Source of the DNA: Paenibacillus_V sp046244365 | GTDB lineage: Bacteria > Bacillota > Bacilli > Paenibacillales > NBRC-103111 | Reading direction: 5' to 3' | DNA length: 64,000 bases | Assembly (NCBI RefSeq): GCF_046244365.1 | Contig: NZ_CP176395.1 | Location: forward strand, 4,836,001 to 4,900,000 | Shown: positions 25,738 to 33,761 of the stretch, piece after piece | Position numbering within the stretch: position 1 is the stretch's first letter | Layout of the letters: every line of letters begins with the position of its first letter | Position numbers and translations under genes: made by a program | The notes under the pieces: model-generated | What the model was told of the DNA's origin: nothing | Seen by the model: the letters and a program-made list of their open reading frames with translations, nothing else | The model's database searches: none

Positions 25738-26529
25738 CTAGAGAGCCGCCCCGGTTCCTCCATCTACGTTTACGGCCGTCCCGGTAACGTAAGATGCCGC
25801 ATCCGATGCCAGAAAGACAATGACTCTGGCAGCCTCCTCGGTATTGCCAATCCGGCCGAGGGGAATCGCATGCCTGGGGTCCTTGGCAAACTCCTCCCAG
25901 GTAGAATTCGGAGCCGTTCTTTTCCATACTTTTTCAACCTGCTCGCTGCGGATGGAGCCTATGCATACGGCGTTCACCCGAATCCCGTCAGAGGCCAAGT
26001 CTTTGCTCATCGCATTCGTAAGCGCTAACCCCGCGGCCCGGCTTACAGAAGACGGAAGCGAAGAAGCCGAGGGCGTTTTGGCTGCCGATGTCGCAATATT
26101 CACGATCGATCCGCCGCCGCATTCGCGGAAATACGGTAAGGCCGCACGGGAACAATGGATGGCGCCGAACAATTTCAAATTCAAATCCTGGTTCCACAGA
26201 TCGGTACCCACTTTATCGAATGCGCTAGCCGCTGCTGTTCCCGCATTGTTTACCAAAATATCAAGCCGGCCGAAACGCTCTGCCGTTTGGGCTACCGCCC
26301 GCTCGCAATCCGACTGCACAGTCATATCGGCTTGAATATAGCATGCATCCGTTCCTGTTTGTTCGGTTATGTAAGCGGCCGCTTCTCTCAACTGTTCTTC
26401 GTTGCGGGCACATATCGCTACGCGAGCGCCTTCTTTGGCTAGAAGAAGCGCAGTGTGCAAGCCGATCCCTTTACTTCCGCCGGTAATCAGCGCAACTTTC
26501 CCTTTTAACCCCAGTTCCAATGCGTCCAA
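25738..26529 (-). CDS. Short-chain dehydrogenase/reductase with an altered active site
   Basis: This 263-residue Rossmann protein has the nucleotide motif TGGSKGIG (about residues 16-23), NNAG, and the C-terminal GTAVNVDGG common to FabG-like enzymes. The usual catalytic YxxxK is missing. The aligned stretch reads SSVSRAAGLALT, so Tyr is replaced by Ser and Lys by Arg. A subgroup of FabG-like SDRs is known with S...R at this place, and its activity is unclear. The gene stands alone on the minus strand. Reductase activity on an unknown carbonyl or alcohol is possible but less certain than for normal SDRs. Confidence 0.8.
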   Translation of the reverse strand: MDALELGLKGKVALITGGSKGIGLHTALLLAKEGARVAICARNEEQLREAAAYITEQTGTDACYIQADMTVQSDCERAVAQTAERFGRLDILVNNAGTAAASAFDKVGTDLWNQDLNLKLFGAIHCSRAALPYFRECGGGSIVNIATSAAKTPSASSLPSSVSRAAGLALTNAMSKDLASDGIRVNAVCIGSIRSEQVEKVWKRTAPNSTWEEFAKDPRHAIPLGRIGNTEEAARVIVFLASDAASYVTGTAVNVDGGTGAAL

Positions 26530-26676
26530 CTCCTTATCGATTTTCTTTTACATTAGCCGGTCCTGCGGATAGAAACAAGCTGCTGCATATTATTGATAGC
26601 TTGCTGGATTCTTAACGGCAAAAAAGTCGAAAAGCCTTGATCCTGCCGCCGAGAATGGGGCGTGATCAAAGCTTTT

Positions 26677-27513
26677 TTACTTCGAAATATCGAGGAACCC
26701 TTCCCCGAACACGTCGCGTACGTCGTGAATGGTAATAAACGCATCCTTGTCGATCGATCGGACGATTTTTTTGAGCATGCTCACTTCTTGTTTGCTGATT
26801 ACGATGTACAGCAGCTCCTGCGGCGTTTTGGAATAATAGCCACGACCATAAATGACCGTAACGCCTCGTTCCATGACCACATTGACTTGTTCCGCAATTT
26901 TGTTCTGCTCTTTGGAAACGATCGTAACGGCCTTCTTCGGATTGACTCCCTCAATGATGAAATCCATTACTTTCGTAGCAATATAGAGCATCACAATCGT
27001 AAACATCAAGCTTTGCGCGCCGATAATGAAATACGAGGAAAAGGCGACGATCAGATCGAAAAACAATAGCGCGTAGCTGACATTCCAATCCAAGTATTTG
27101 TTCATCATTCTGGCTAATATGGTCGTCCCCGCCGTTGTCCCGCCGACCCGAATAATCAACCCAATCCCCGCGCCGGCGAAAACGCCGCCGAATATGGCGT
27201 TGATCGTCAGCTCGTCCGAAGCGATATGCCAATCCTCCGTCAGGTATAAAAACAACGAGTGAAAAGCGACCGCAATTATCGTATAAACCGTCGTAGTCTT
27301 GTCCAAAAATTTGTAGCCGGCGATCAGTAGAATCGAGTTAAATATAAGGCTTACAAGTCCGGGAGACCAAGCGAAAAGGTAGTATAGAATAATCGTAATT
27401 CCCGTTACCCCGCCCTCGCCGAATTCGTTGGGGATAACGAACAGATTGATCGCCAAGGCAAAAAGCAGCGCTCCCGCCATAATGACAACAATATCGATAC
27501 TTCGTTTTATCAT
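26677..27513 (-). CDS. YitT-family membrane protein (DUF161 + DUF2179)
   Basis: This 278-residue protein has five to six hydrophobic helices in the first 200 residues. These include a DUF161 region (ALAINLFVIPNEFGEGGVTG and AGIGLIIRVGGTTAGTTIL). A soluble C-terminal DUF2179 domain (about 200-278) contains VYGRGYYSKTPQELLYIVISK. The family is widespread in Bacillota, with no firm function. I chose the ATG at 27513 because GAGGAG lies nine bases upstream; the frame extends to 27567 without a binding site. Confidence 0.9.
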   Translation of the reverse strand: MIKRSIDIVVIMAGALLFALAINLFVIPNEFGEGGVTGITIILYYLFAWSPGLVSLIFNSILLIAGYKFLDKTTTVYTIIAVAFHSLFLYLTEDWHIASDELTINAIFGGVFAGAGIGLIIRVGGTTAGTTILARMMNKYLDWNVSYALLFFDLIVAFSSYFIIGAQSLMFTIVMLYIATKVMDFIIEGVNPKKAVTIVSKEQNKIAEQVNVVMERGVTVIYGRGYYSKTPQELLYIVISKQEVSMLKKIVRSIDKDAFITIHDVRDVFGEGFLDISK

Positions 27514-27615
27514 CGAAAAAGTCTCCTCATGCTGCTGCAAATAATCTTCAATACCCCATAATACCATTTGCCGGCCATTGAAGCCAAGTGATCGGGATAG
27601 GAAGCATAAACAACA

Positions 27616-27657
27616 AAAGACGCCAATCCTTCCTAAACGGAAATGGATGCGTCTTTA
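27616..27657. terminator. Terminator of ldh
   Basis: AAAGACGC...ATCC pairs with GGAT.GCGTCTTT around a short loop. T-rich flanks occur on both strands. It lies 38 bp after the ldh stop codon. Confidence 0.65.
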
Positions 27658-27694
27658 TTCAAAAGTCTGGCTGCGTTCATGCAAACCAATCGAA

Positions 27695-28615
27695 TTAATC
27701 GCCTATCGAAATCGACCCGATCAATCCTTTGAGCTTATCGGCCGATACTTGTAAGAGCTTTACTTCATCCTCGGACAGCTTGAGCTTCAGCACCTCTCTC
27801 ACGCCCCGGCGGTCAACGACACAAGGGACCCCTAGATATACGTCGGAGATGCCATGATATTCGTCGAGTAGCGTGGATACGTTGAGGACGGCTCCTTCAT
27901 CGCGAAGTATTGCCGTGCAAATCCGGTCGAGCGCCAGCGCGATCGCGTAATAGGTGGCGCCTTTGGCGCTGATGATCTGATAGGCGGCATCCCGGGTATT
28001 TGCAAAAATGTCCGCCTTGACCTCCTCACTGATGGAGAGTTCCGTACCGGCCACATTCGCCAAGCTCCACACCGGCAGCTCGGAATCTCCGTGTTCACCG
28101 ATGATATGCGCATGCACGCTGCGCGGATCGATATTCAACCGATTGCCGATTAAATAGCGAAACCTGGCGCTGTCGAGTAGCGTACCGGAACCGATCACGC
28201 GGTTGACCGGCCATCCCGCCTTCTTCCATGAAAAATAACTCATGATATCTACCGGATTGGAGGCGATAAGCAAAATGCCTGCCGAATTAAATTTCAAAAC
28301 CTCGCCGACGATAGCATCCAGGATGGAGACGTTCCGTTTCAGCAGATCGATCCGGGATTCCCCTTCCTTTTGTGCCGCCCCCGCTGCGATGATAATAATA
28401 TCGGCTTCCCGGCAATCTTCGTATGTCCCTGCCCACAGCTTGGCGCCTCCAACGAAAGGCATGCCATGATTCATATCCAGCGCGTCGCCAAGCGCTTTTT
28501 GATGATTGGCGTCGATCAACACCAGTTCGTCTGCGCGGTTCCTGAGCAAAAGCGTATAGGCGGTCGTCGAACCGACCGCTCCGGATCCGATCACGACGAT
28601 TCTCGTTTTTTTCAT
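27695..28615 (-). CDS. ldh: L-lactate dehydrogenase
   Basis: This 306-residue NAD-dependent enzyme reduces pyruvate to L-lactate and regenerates NAD in fermentation. The nucleotide motif is VIGSGAVGSTTAYTL (about residues 7-21). The active-site His lies in IIGEHGDSELPVWS (about 175-188). An Arg-containing substrate loop reads GESRIDLLKRN. Against malate dehydrogenase, the loop sequence AAQKEGESR with Gln fits lactate specificity. An FNR/CRP-type palindrome lies exactly where a class II activator should sit relative to an extended -10 promoter (28659-28701), pointing to oxygen-controlled expression. Confidence 0.9.
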   Translation of the reverse strand: MKKTRIVVIGSGAVGSTTAYTLLLRNRADELVLIDANHQKALGDALDMNHGMPFVGGAKLWAGTYEDCREADIIIIAAGAAQKEGESRIDLLKRNVSILDAIVGEVLKFNSAGILLIASNPVDIMSYFSWKKAGWPVNRVIGSGTLLDSARFRYLIGNRLNIDPRSVHAHIIGEHGDSELPVWSLANVAGTELSISEEVKADIFANTRDAAYQIISAKGATYYAIALALDRICTAILRDEGAVLNVSTLLDEYHGISDVYLGVPCVVDRRGVREVLKLKLSEDEVKLLQVSADKLKGLIGSISIGD

Positions 28616-28658
28616 TTTACTCGTCTCCTGTCATATCCGTTTAGGGTTCATGCTCATA

Positions 28659-28664
28659 AAAATA
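28659..28664 (-). promoter_or_regulatory. Predicted -10 box of ldh
   Basis: On the minus strand TGCTATTTT gives an extended -10 (TGn + TATTTT), predicting a start point near 28652. Twenty-one bases separate it from the FNR-like palindrome. Confidence 0.6.
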
Positions 28665-28685
28665 GCACAGCTCCCTTTTCCTTAA

Positions 28686-28701
28686 TGTGACATTTGTCAC
28701 A
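28686..28701. promoter_or_regulatory. FNR/CRP-family binding site upstream of ldh
   Basis: TGTGACAAATGTCACA (minus strand) is a perfect TGTGA-N6-TCACA palindrome, the consensus of CRP/FNR regulators. Its centre is 41.5 bp before the predicted ldh start point, the class II activator position. Confidence 0.8.
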
Positions 28702-28713
28702 GTCCGGTTTAGG

Positions 28714-30873
28714 TTACTCTTCCCGCTTCTGCATCGCGGCAAGCAGCGCGTCGCCGAGGCTAGAACCGAGCGATTCCTTGCTGCCGTACTGCTGGACAAG
28801 CTGCTGCTGCGCTTTGCGATTCGCCCGTCCGCCGGCTTTGTCATCCAGCATTTCGATTAGATTGCAAGGGCGGCACTGCGCATATTTGCCGCCTTTGCCC
28901 GTATGAATTTCCATCCGTTTGCGGCACTGCGGGCAACGCTTGTTCGAGAGTGCCGCTTTAAGCGCTTTGCGGTGGCCGCATTCGCGATCGGAGCATACGA
29001 GCATTTTGCCGCGCTTGCCCTTCGTCTCTAGCATAGGCTTGCCGCATTCCGGGCATTTCGACGTCGTCAGGTTGTGCGGTTTATAGACTGCTCCGCTCGT
29101 TTTCACGCCCGCCACAAGCTTGGCCGTCTGCTCGCGGATGCCGGCGATGAACGCTTTCGGATCGCCCTTGCCGCGCGAAATTCGCTCCAGCTCGCGCTCC
29201 CACTCGGCCGTGAGCTCCGGCGCGCGCAGCTCCTCCGGCGCCAGGTCGATCAGCTGTTGACCTTTGCCGGTCGGTACAAGCAGGCTTTGCTGCCTCTCGA
29301 TCGTGTCGGTGGACAGCAGCTTCTCGATAATGTCGGCCCTCGTCGCCGGCGTGCCTAGTCCGTACTTCTCCATCTGCGTCAGCAGCGACGCCTCCGTATA
29401 TCGCCCTGGCGGCTTCGTCTTATGCTCACCAAGCCTCAATCGTTTGACCGGAAGCGATTGCCCCTGCTGCAGCGGCGGCAACGTCTGCGACGATTTCTCC
29501 TCGCGGCGCCGCTCCGCTTCTTCGCCTTCCTCATCGTCGTCATCGGCTGTCAGACTCGAGCCTGTCCCGTACACATCCTTCCAGCCCGCTTCCTTCTGCA
29601 CGCGTCCCTTGGCATGGAACGACTCGCCGTTCACCGTAAGCGTCAGGCTCGTCTCATCGTACCGGTAAGGCGCATAGAATAGCGCGATAAAGCGCCGGAC
29701 GATCAGATCGTACAGCTTCCGCTCTTCGTTGCTGAGCGCGGCTAAGTTTAGCCATTGCTCGGTCGGTATGATCGCATGGTGATCGGTTACTTTGCTGTCG
29801 TCGACGATCCGTTTCGTGACTGGAAGCGGCTTGCGCAGCAGCGGCTTGGCAAGCGGCGCGTATGGTCCGACTGCGATGCTTTCGAGACGCCCCTTGAGCG
29901 TCGGTACCATATCCGAGGACAAATAACGCGAATCCGTGCGCGGGTACGTCACCAGCTTGTGCTGTTCATACAGACGCTGAAGCACTGACGACGTCTGCTT
30001 GGCGGAGAAGCCTAGCCGTTTGTTCGCGTCGCGCTGCAGCTCCGTCAAATCGTAGGCGAGAGGCTGAGGCTCCGACTTCTCCGTCGTCTTAAGCTGGGAC
30101 ACCGCCGCGCTGCCGCTGCCTGCCTTGACCACGAGGGCTTCCGCCTTCGCCTTGTCGAATAAGCGACCGTCCTGAGCGTCCGCGCCGCGCCACATCGCCG
30201 TAAATCCGGCTGCAAGCTCCGCCGTCACCGTCCAGTAAGGCACCGGCTCGAAACGCCGGATGTCGCGCTCCCTTACCATCATCATCGCGAGCGTAGGCGT
30301 TTGTACCCGCCCGGCGGCAAGCTGGGCGTTATGTTTGCTGGTCAACGCCCGCGTCACATTGAGGCCGATCAGCCAATCCGCTTCCGCCCGGCATACGGCC
30401 GACGCGTACAGATTATCGTACTCGGCTCCCGGCCGCAGCTTGGCGAAGCCTTCCGCGATCGCCTTATCCGTCTGCGACGAGATCCAGAGCCGCTTGAACG
30501 GCTTGCGCCATTTCACCAGCTCCATGATCCAGCGGGCGACGAGCTCGCCTTCACGCCCGGCGTCCGTCGCAATGATCAGCTCGCTTACATCGCCGCGCTT
30601 GCACAAATCCGACACCGCCCGGAATTGATGCGAGGTTTCGCGGATCGGCTTCACATTCATTTTGCCTGGCAGAATGGGCAGGTCCTCGAGGTTCCACGAC
30701 TTGTATTTCGGGTCATAATCCTCCGGCTCCGCAAGCTCGACCAGATGGCCAAGCGCCCAAGTCACGATATATTTCGGCCCTTCCATATAGGACTTTTGTT
30801 TATTGGTGCAGCCGAGCACGCGCGCGATTTCTTTGGCAACGCTCGGTTTTTCCGCTAAAACCAGCGATTTCAT
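28714..30873 (-). CDS. topB: DNA topoisomerase III (type IA)
   Basis: This 719-residue enzyme relaxes and decatenates DNA. The Toprim domain is at the N-terminus (LVLAEKPSVAKEIARVLG; then IATDAGREGELVARWI, about residues 105-120). The catalytic tyrosine lies in VTYPRTDSRYLS (about residue 310). Two C-terminal zinc-finger units (CPECGKPM...CSDRECGH and CPQCRKRM...CRPC, about 615-690) are present, more than in B. subtilis TopB. The ATG at 30873 is chosen because GGGGG lies eight bases upstream; a TTG at 30888 is in frame but overlaps that site. Codon use is GC-rich compared with neighbours. Confidence 0.93.
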   Translation of the reverse strand: MKSLVLAEKPSVAKEIARVLGCTNKQKSYMEGPKYIVTWALGHLVELAEPEDYDPKYKSWNLEDLPILPGKMNVKPIRETSHQFRAVSDLCKRGDVSELIIATDAGREGELVARWIMELVKWRKPFKRLWISSQTDKAIAEGFAKLRPGAEYDNLYASAVCRAEADWLIGLNVTRALTSKHNAQLAAGRVQTPTLAMMMVRERDIRRFEPVPYWTVTAELAAGFTAMWRGADAQDGRLFDKAKAEALVVKAGSGSAAVSQLKTTEKSEPQPLAYDLTELQRDANKRLGFSAKQTSSVLQRLYEQHKLVTYPRTDSRYLSSDMVPTLKGRLESIAVGPYAPLAKPLLRKPLPVTKRIVDDSKVTDHHAIIPTEQWLNLAALSNEERKLYDLIVRRFIALFYAPYRYDETSLTLTVNGESFHAKGRVQKEAGWKDVYGTGSSLTADDDDEEGEEAERRREEKSSQTLPPLQQGQSLPVKRLRLGEHKTKPPGRYTEASLLTQMEKYGLGTPATRADIIEKLLSTDTIERQQSLLVPTGKGQQLIDLAPEELRAPELTAEWERELERISRGKGDPKAFIAGIREQTAKLVAGVKTSGAVYKPHNLTTSKCPECGKPMLETKGKRGKMLVCSDRECGHRKALKAALSNKRCPQCRKRMEIHTGKGGKYAQCRPCNLIEMLDDKAGGRANRKAQQQLVQQYGSKESLGSSLGDALLAAMQKREE

Positions 30874-30888
30874 CTTCGTTTCCCCCAA

Positions 30889-31258
30889 ACTTGTAATCTC
30901 TGCTCGTCATTATATCATATCTTGATTGATAATCGGTTCCGCCGTTCCGAAACGCGAAAGCGACTTCGTAAGCATAGTACTAGGAAGAAACTCGTTTGCC
31001 GAGCAATCGAACAATCATCGGTAGAATTCTTCCTGCAAGACCCTTTTTTTGCTGTAAATGCGTGTGACTTTTAGCTTAAATGAGGCCTGGCGCGCCGAGG
31101 ACTATTAGAGGGGTAGGCAAGATGATTAGGCGAAAGTAGTCTAGCGGAAAATGATTCTAGCACCTTATGCCGCTTATGGGAATACATGTTATTATTTGGT
31201 GTATGCCTGCCTATCACACGCGGTGGAACGCTTCAGACCGTCAACGGAGGAGACCGAA
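30889..31258 (+). other. Intergenic leader region of the PrsW-toxin gene
   Basis: This 370-bp space separates divergent topB and the PrsW-like gene. It contains the branched hairpin with T-run described next. It should also contain promoters for both genes, but no clear -35/-10 pair was picked. Confidence 0.4.
30982..31050 (+). ncRNA. Structured element: three-way junction followed by T7
   Basis: AGGAAGAA (30982-30989) pairs with TTCTTCCT (31027-31034). Inside are a CTCG/CGAG hairpin (30991-31003) and a second CGA/TCG hairpin. Nine bases later comes a run of seven T. It could be an attenuator, a riboswitch-like leader of the PrsW-toxin gene, or a small RNA. I do not recognise a known class. 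Confidence 0.35.
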
Positions 31259-33421
31259 ATGAATACGATTTGGCACATTCGCACCGGGTTCCGTGATCTT
31301 ATTGAGGCCATCTACCGGATTTGCCAAGCATGGATATCGAAAGTTCCGTTTATCCGTGCGGCGTATTTGATTTTGTCGTGGCTTTCGCTGATCGCATTTG
31401 TCACTAGCTTGTTTTTCGTAAAAGAAACACGCATCATGATGGTGCAGTATGTATGGTCGTTCTATGTCCTGCTGCAATTTTGGTTCCTATGCCGGAGCAA
31501 AACGCTACCATGGAAAGCGGTCGTTCTATTCGTCCTGTCCGGCGTATTCCTTGTCGTGCCGTTTACAACGCTTACGGTTAATGCTCTCCATGCGCTCTTC
31601 GGCGGCAAAACCTCCGACACCTGGTCCGTAGCCGTCATAACGCCGATTTTGGAGGAACTGTGGAAGCTCTTGCCGCTTGGCTTCTTTCTATTCTTCTCGC
31701 GCCGCGCTTCCTCCTTGAGCTTAAGCGATTATACGCTCATCGGCGCGGGGACGGGAGTCGGCTTTCAACTGATGGAGGAGCTCTCCCGCCGCTGGCTGAA
31801 TTCCGGCATGATAGCGGATAAATACGGGTATAGCTACACCATGCTTGGCGGAGAAACGATCCATTGGGACTTCTTCTCCCTCTTTCCCGGCCGTTTCGAA
31901 GAAAGCTTCCTGCCCTCGCTTATGACCGTCGGACATCCCGTACATACCGCCTTGATCGCGCTTGGCTGCGGAATCGCCTACCGGCTGCGGCAAAGATGGA
32001 CGAAATGGGTATTGCTGTTCCCAGCGCTGCTCTTGCTCTGGTCCATCCTGGATCATGCCGCCTATAACGGCCAGTACAAATTGCCGGATTGGCTGTTTGA
32101 CCTGCATGACTGGACCGGAAACGGGTATAAGACGCAGCCGGTGTTCCTATTGATGATCGCAGGCTCGCTGTTCGCCGATTACTGGTCGCTTAACAAAGTC
32201 CGGAACCGGCTTCCGAGGCTGCCGAACGAACCTTTTCTCAATCCCTTCACCGAGCTGTGGAACATCCTTTCCTCCCTTTGCTTGAACAGAGGGAAATTCG
32301 TTTATTGGCTTGGTTTTTACCGGGAGCGGCGGGAACTGGGGTTTACGATGCTTTATGGGAATGAGGAAGCGGTTGGCAGACAGGAGCATGTCCGGGAAAG
32401 GATGAAATTGCTTTATCAGACGCTGACTGGTCTAGCGGCGATCCTGCTTGCCGCCGGTTTGTTTGCAAGCCTTACGGCTTACTCAGGCGTCGACGAGACG
32501 GCTTGCTTTGCCTGTATGTTCGATTCGCTGCAAAATTGGTGGGATCGGCTGGAGTGGTATGAGCAGGGCGCGATCGTGCTCGGCGCCCTTGCGCTTTCGC
32601 TCCTGTTCGTCGGGTTTTGGCCGGCCCTCGGCATTGCGCTGACCGTATCGGGAATCGCGGGCAGCGGACACGAGATTGCAGGCTATATTCGCGACCCCAA
32701 GAAAATACTCACGCCCGAAAATGCGTTAGCCGTAGCAGCGGGCATTATTTTAAGCCGAATCCCCTTCGGCAAAGCACTCGGATGGCTGGGCAAAAAAGGA
32801 CGAGGCTATGTGCGCAAGCTCCTCGACAAGCTGGGATCCCGGAAGCCGGATGTCGACGTGCCGAATAAGCCTCCGAAAACCGACGGCAAAGGCCCCGGCA
32901 AGCATCCCGATGATCCGGACAATCCGAAAAAGCCGGATGAAGATGCGCCGAAAAAAGATAAATCCGAAGACGAGAGCGACGATAAAGCAACAACGGCAGG
33001 TAAAAAGTACAACGAGGTCGAAATTGTCGATCATCGGGGAAATCCGCTGGGCGAGTTCGACGAAATCGATCTGGAGAAAGGCGTTTTCTATGAAGATAAA
33101 ACAGCCAAAGGACTAGATCGCATCAATCCGCGAACGGGACAGCCCGCGCAGACGCCGCAGCAATTTGCCGATAAGCAAATACTGGGGAAGACGCGTACGC
33201 GGATTCAAAACCTGCTCGAGAAAGCCGCCTCTACCCGTCCGACTTCAAACGGGTCTCCCGACGTACCCGATCTGCAGGAGATTACGTCGATCCGCGACTT
33301 CGTTTTCCGGCTGGATGGCGATACCCCTGAGCTACGGAGCGCCGTCGAGAATAGCTTAAATCAATTGAGAACGGAATTTCCGGATTACACATTTAACGTT
33401 CTATTTGGAGGGAAACCGTAA
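31259..33421 (+). CDS. PrsW-family membrane metalloprotease fused to a C-terminal toxin-like domain
   Basis: This is a 720-residue protein. Residues about 25-310 form a multi-pass PrsW/CPBP-type region with its metal motifs intact: LEELWKL (EExxK), GFQLMEEL (FxxxE), the His in GHPVHTALI, and the His in LDHAAYN. Two more hydrophobic segments (about 370-480) and a small-residue region follow. A Pro/Lys/Asp-rich linker (about 540-590) leads to a C-terminal domain (about 600-720: EVEIVDHRGNPLGEFDEID, VFYEDKTAKGL). The D...E-x-K arrangement fits a restriction-endonuclease-fold polymorphic toxin. GGAGGAGA lies five bases before the ATG. It overlaps the next small gene by one base. PrsW and toxin in one chain is unusual. 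Confidence 0.75.
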   Translation: MNTIWHIRTGFRDLIEAIYRICQAWISKVPFIRAAYLILSWLSLIAFVTSLFFVKETRIMMVQYVWSFYVLLQFWFLCRSKTLPWKAVVLFVLSGVFLVVPFTTLTVNALHALFGGKTSDTWSVAVITPILEELWKLLPLGFFLFFSRRASSLSLSDYTLIGAGTGVGFQLMEELSRRWLNSGMIADKYGYSYTMLGGETIHWDFFSLFPGRFEESFLPSLMTVGHPVHTALIALGCGIAYRLRQRWTKWVLLFPALLLLWSILDHAAYNGQYKLPDWLFDLHDWTGNGYKTQPVFLLMIAGSLFADYWSLNKVRNRLPRLPNEPFLNPFTELWNILSSLCLNRGKFVYWLGFYRERRELGFTMLYGNEEAVGRQEHVRERMKLLYQTLTGLAAILLAAGLFASLTAYSGVDETACFACMFDSLQNWWDRLEWYEQGAIVLGALALSLLFVGFWPALGIALTVSGIAGSGHEIAGYIRDPKKILTPENALAVAAGIILSRIPFGKALGWLGKKGRGYVRKLLDKLGSRKPDVDVPNKPPKTDGKGPGKHPDDPDNPKKPDEDAPKKDKSEDESDDKATTAGKKYNEVEIVDHRGNPLGEFDEIDLEKGVFYEDKTAKGLDRINPRTGQPAQTPQQFADKQILGKTRTRIQNLLEKAASTRPTSNGSPDVPDLQEITSIRDFVFRLDGDTPELRSAVENSLNQLRTEFPDYTFNVLFGGKP

Positions 33422-33750
33422 TGTCCATTAGTGCATTTATACCCGATCCCGTCGATGGTTTCGAGAAACAATTTCATGTGCCCGTTGCGGCGGAGGCTTT
33501 CTTCGCGGAATGCTGGGAGCCTGCGGCGGAAGCATTAGGTTTGCAATGGGTGCCCCTATTCTCTACGGGGATCGACGTCATGAAGGAGGATTTGCCTGCA
33601 GTGCTGGATGAACTCGCCCGATTAAAGGAGTGGGCTTTAAGCCAAACCGGCGGAGAACGGATGGAAAAGCTGGCGAGCCGGGTCCAATTGCTGCAGACGG
33701 AGCTGCCCAAAGCGCTGCAGCGTGACGGAGCTGTCGTCTATATCGGATAA
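33421..33750 (+). CDS. Small acidic protein, candidate immunity protein
   Basis: This 109-residue cytosolic protein resembles nothing I can name. Its start codon overlaps the stop codon of the PrsW-toxin gene (TAATG), with GGAGGG eight bases upstream, so the two are translated together. It is acidic, with a long central helix (about residues 52-100: LPAVLDELARLKEWALSQTG), and has no signal peptide. A small acidic gene directly after a toxin-domain gene is the standard position of an immunity protein. The function is inferred from this context only. Confidence 0.6.
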   Translation: MSISAFIPDPVDGFEKQFHVPVAAEAFFAECWEPAAEALGLQWVPLFSTGIDVMKEDLPAVLDELARLKEWALSQTGGERMEKLASRVQLLQTELPKALQRDGAVVYIG

Positions 33751-33761
33751 AATGGAGTCGG

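Noticed and set aside
25407..25763. 118-codon frame between the GNAT and SDR genes
   Set aside because: It spans a hairpin, has no start signal and low-complexity basic content. It is not a convincing gene.
28686..28701. Rex operator reading of the ldh palindrome
   Set aside because: Rex sites have TTGTGAA...TTCACAA. This site has TGTGAC...GTCACA with N6 spacing and the -41.5 position, which fit FNR/CRP better. Rex is not fully excluded.
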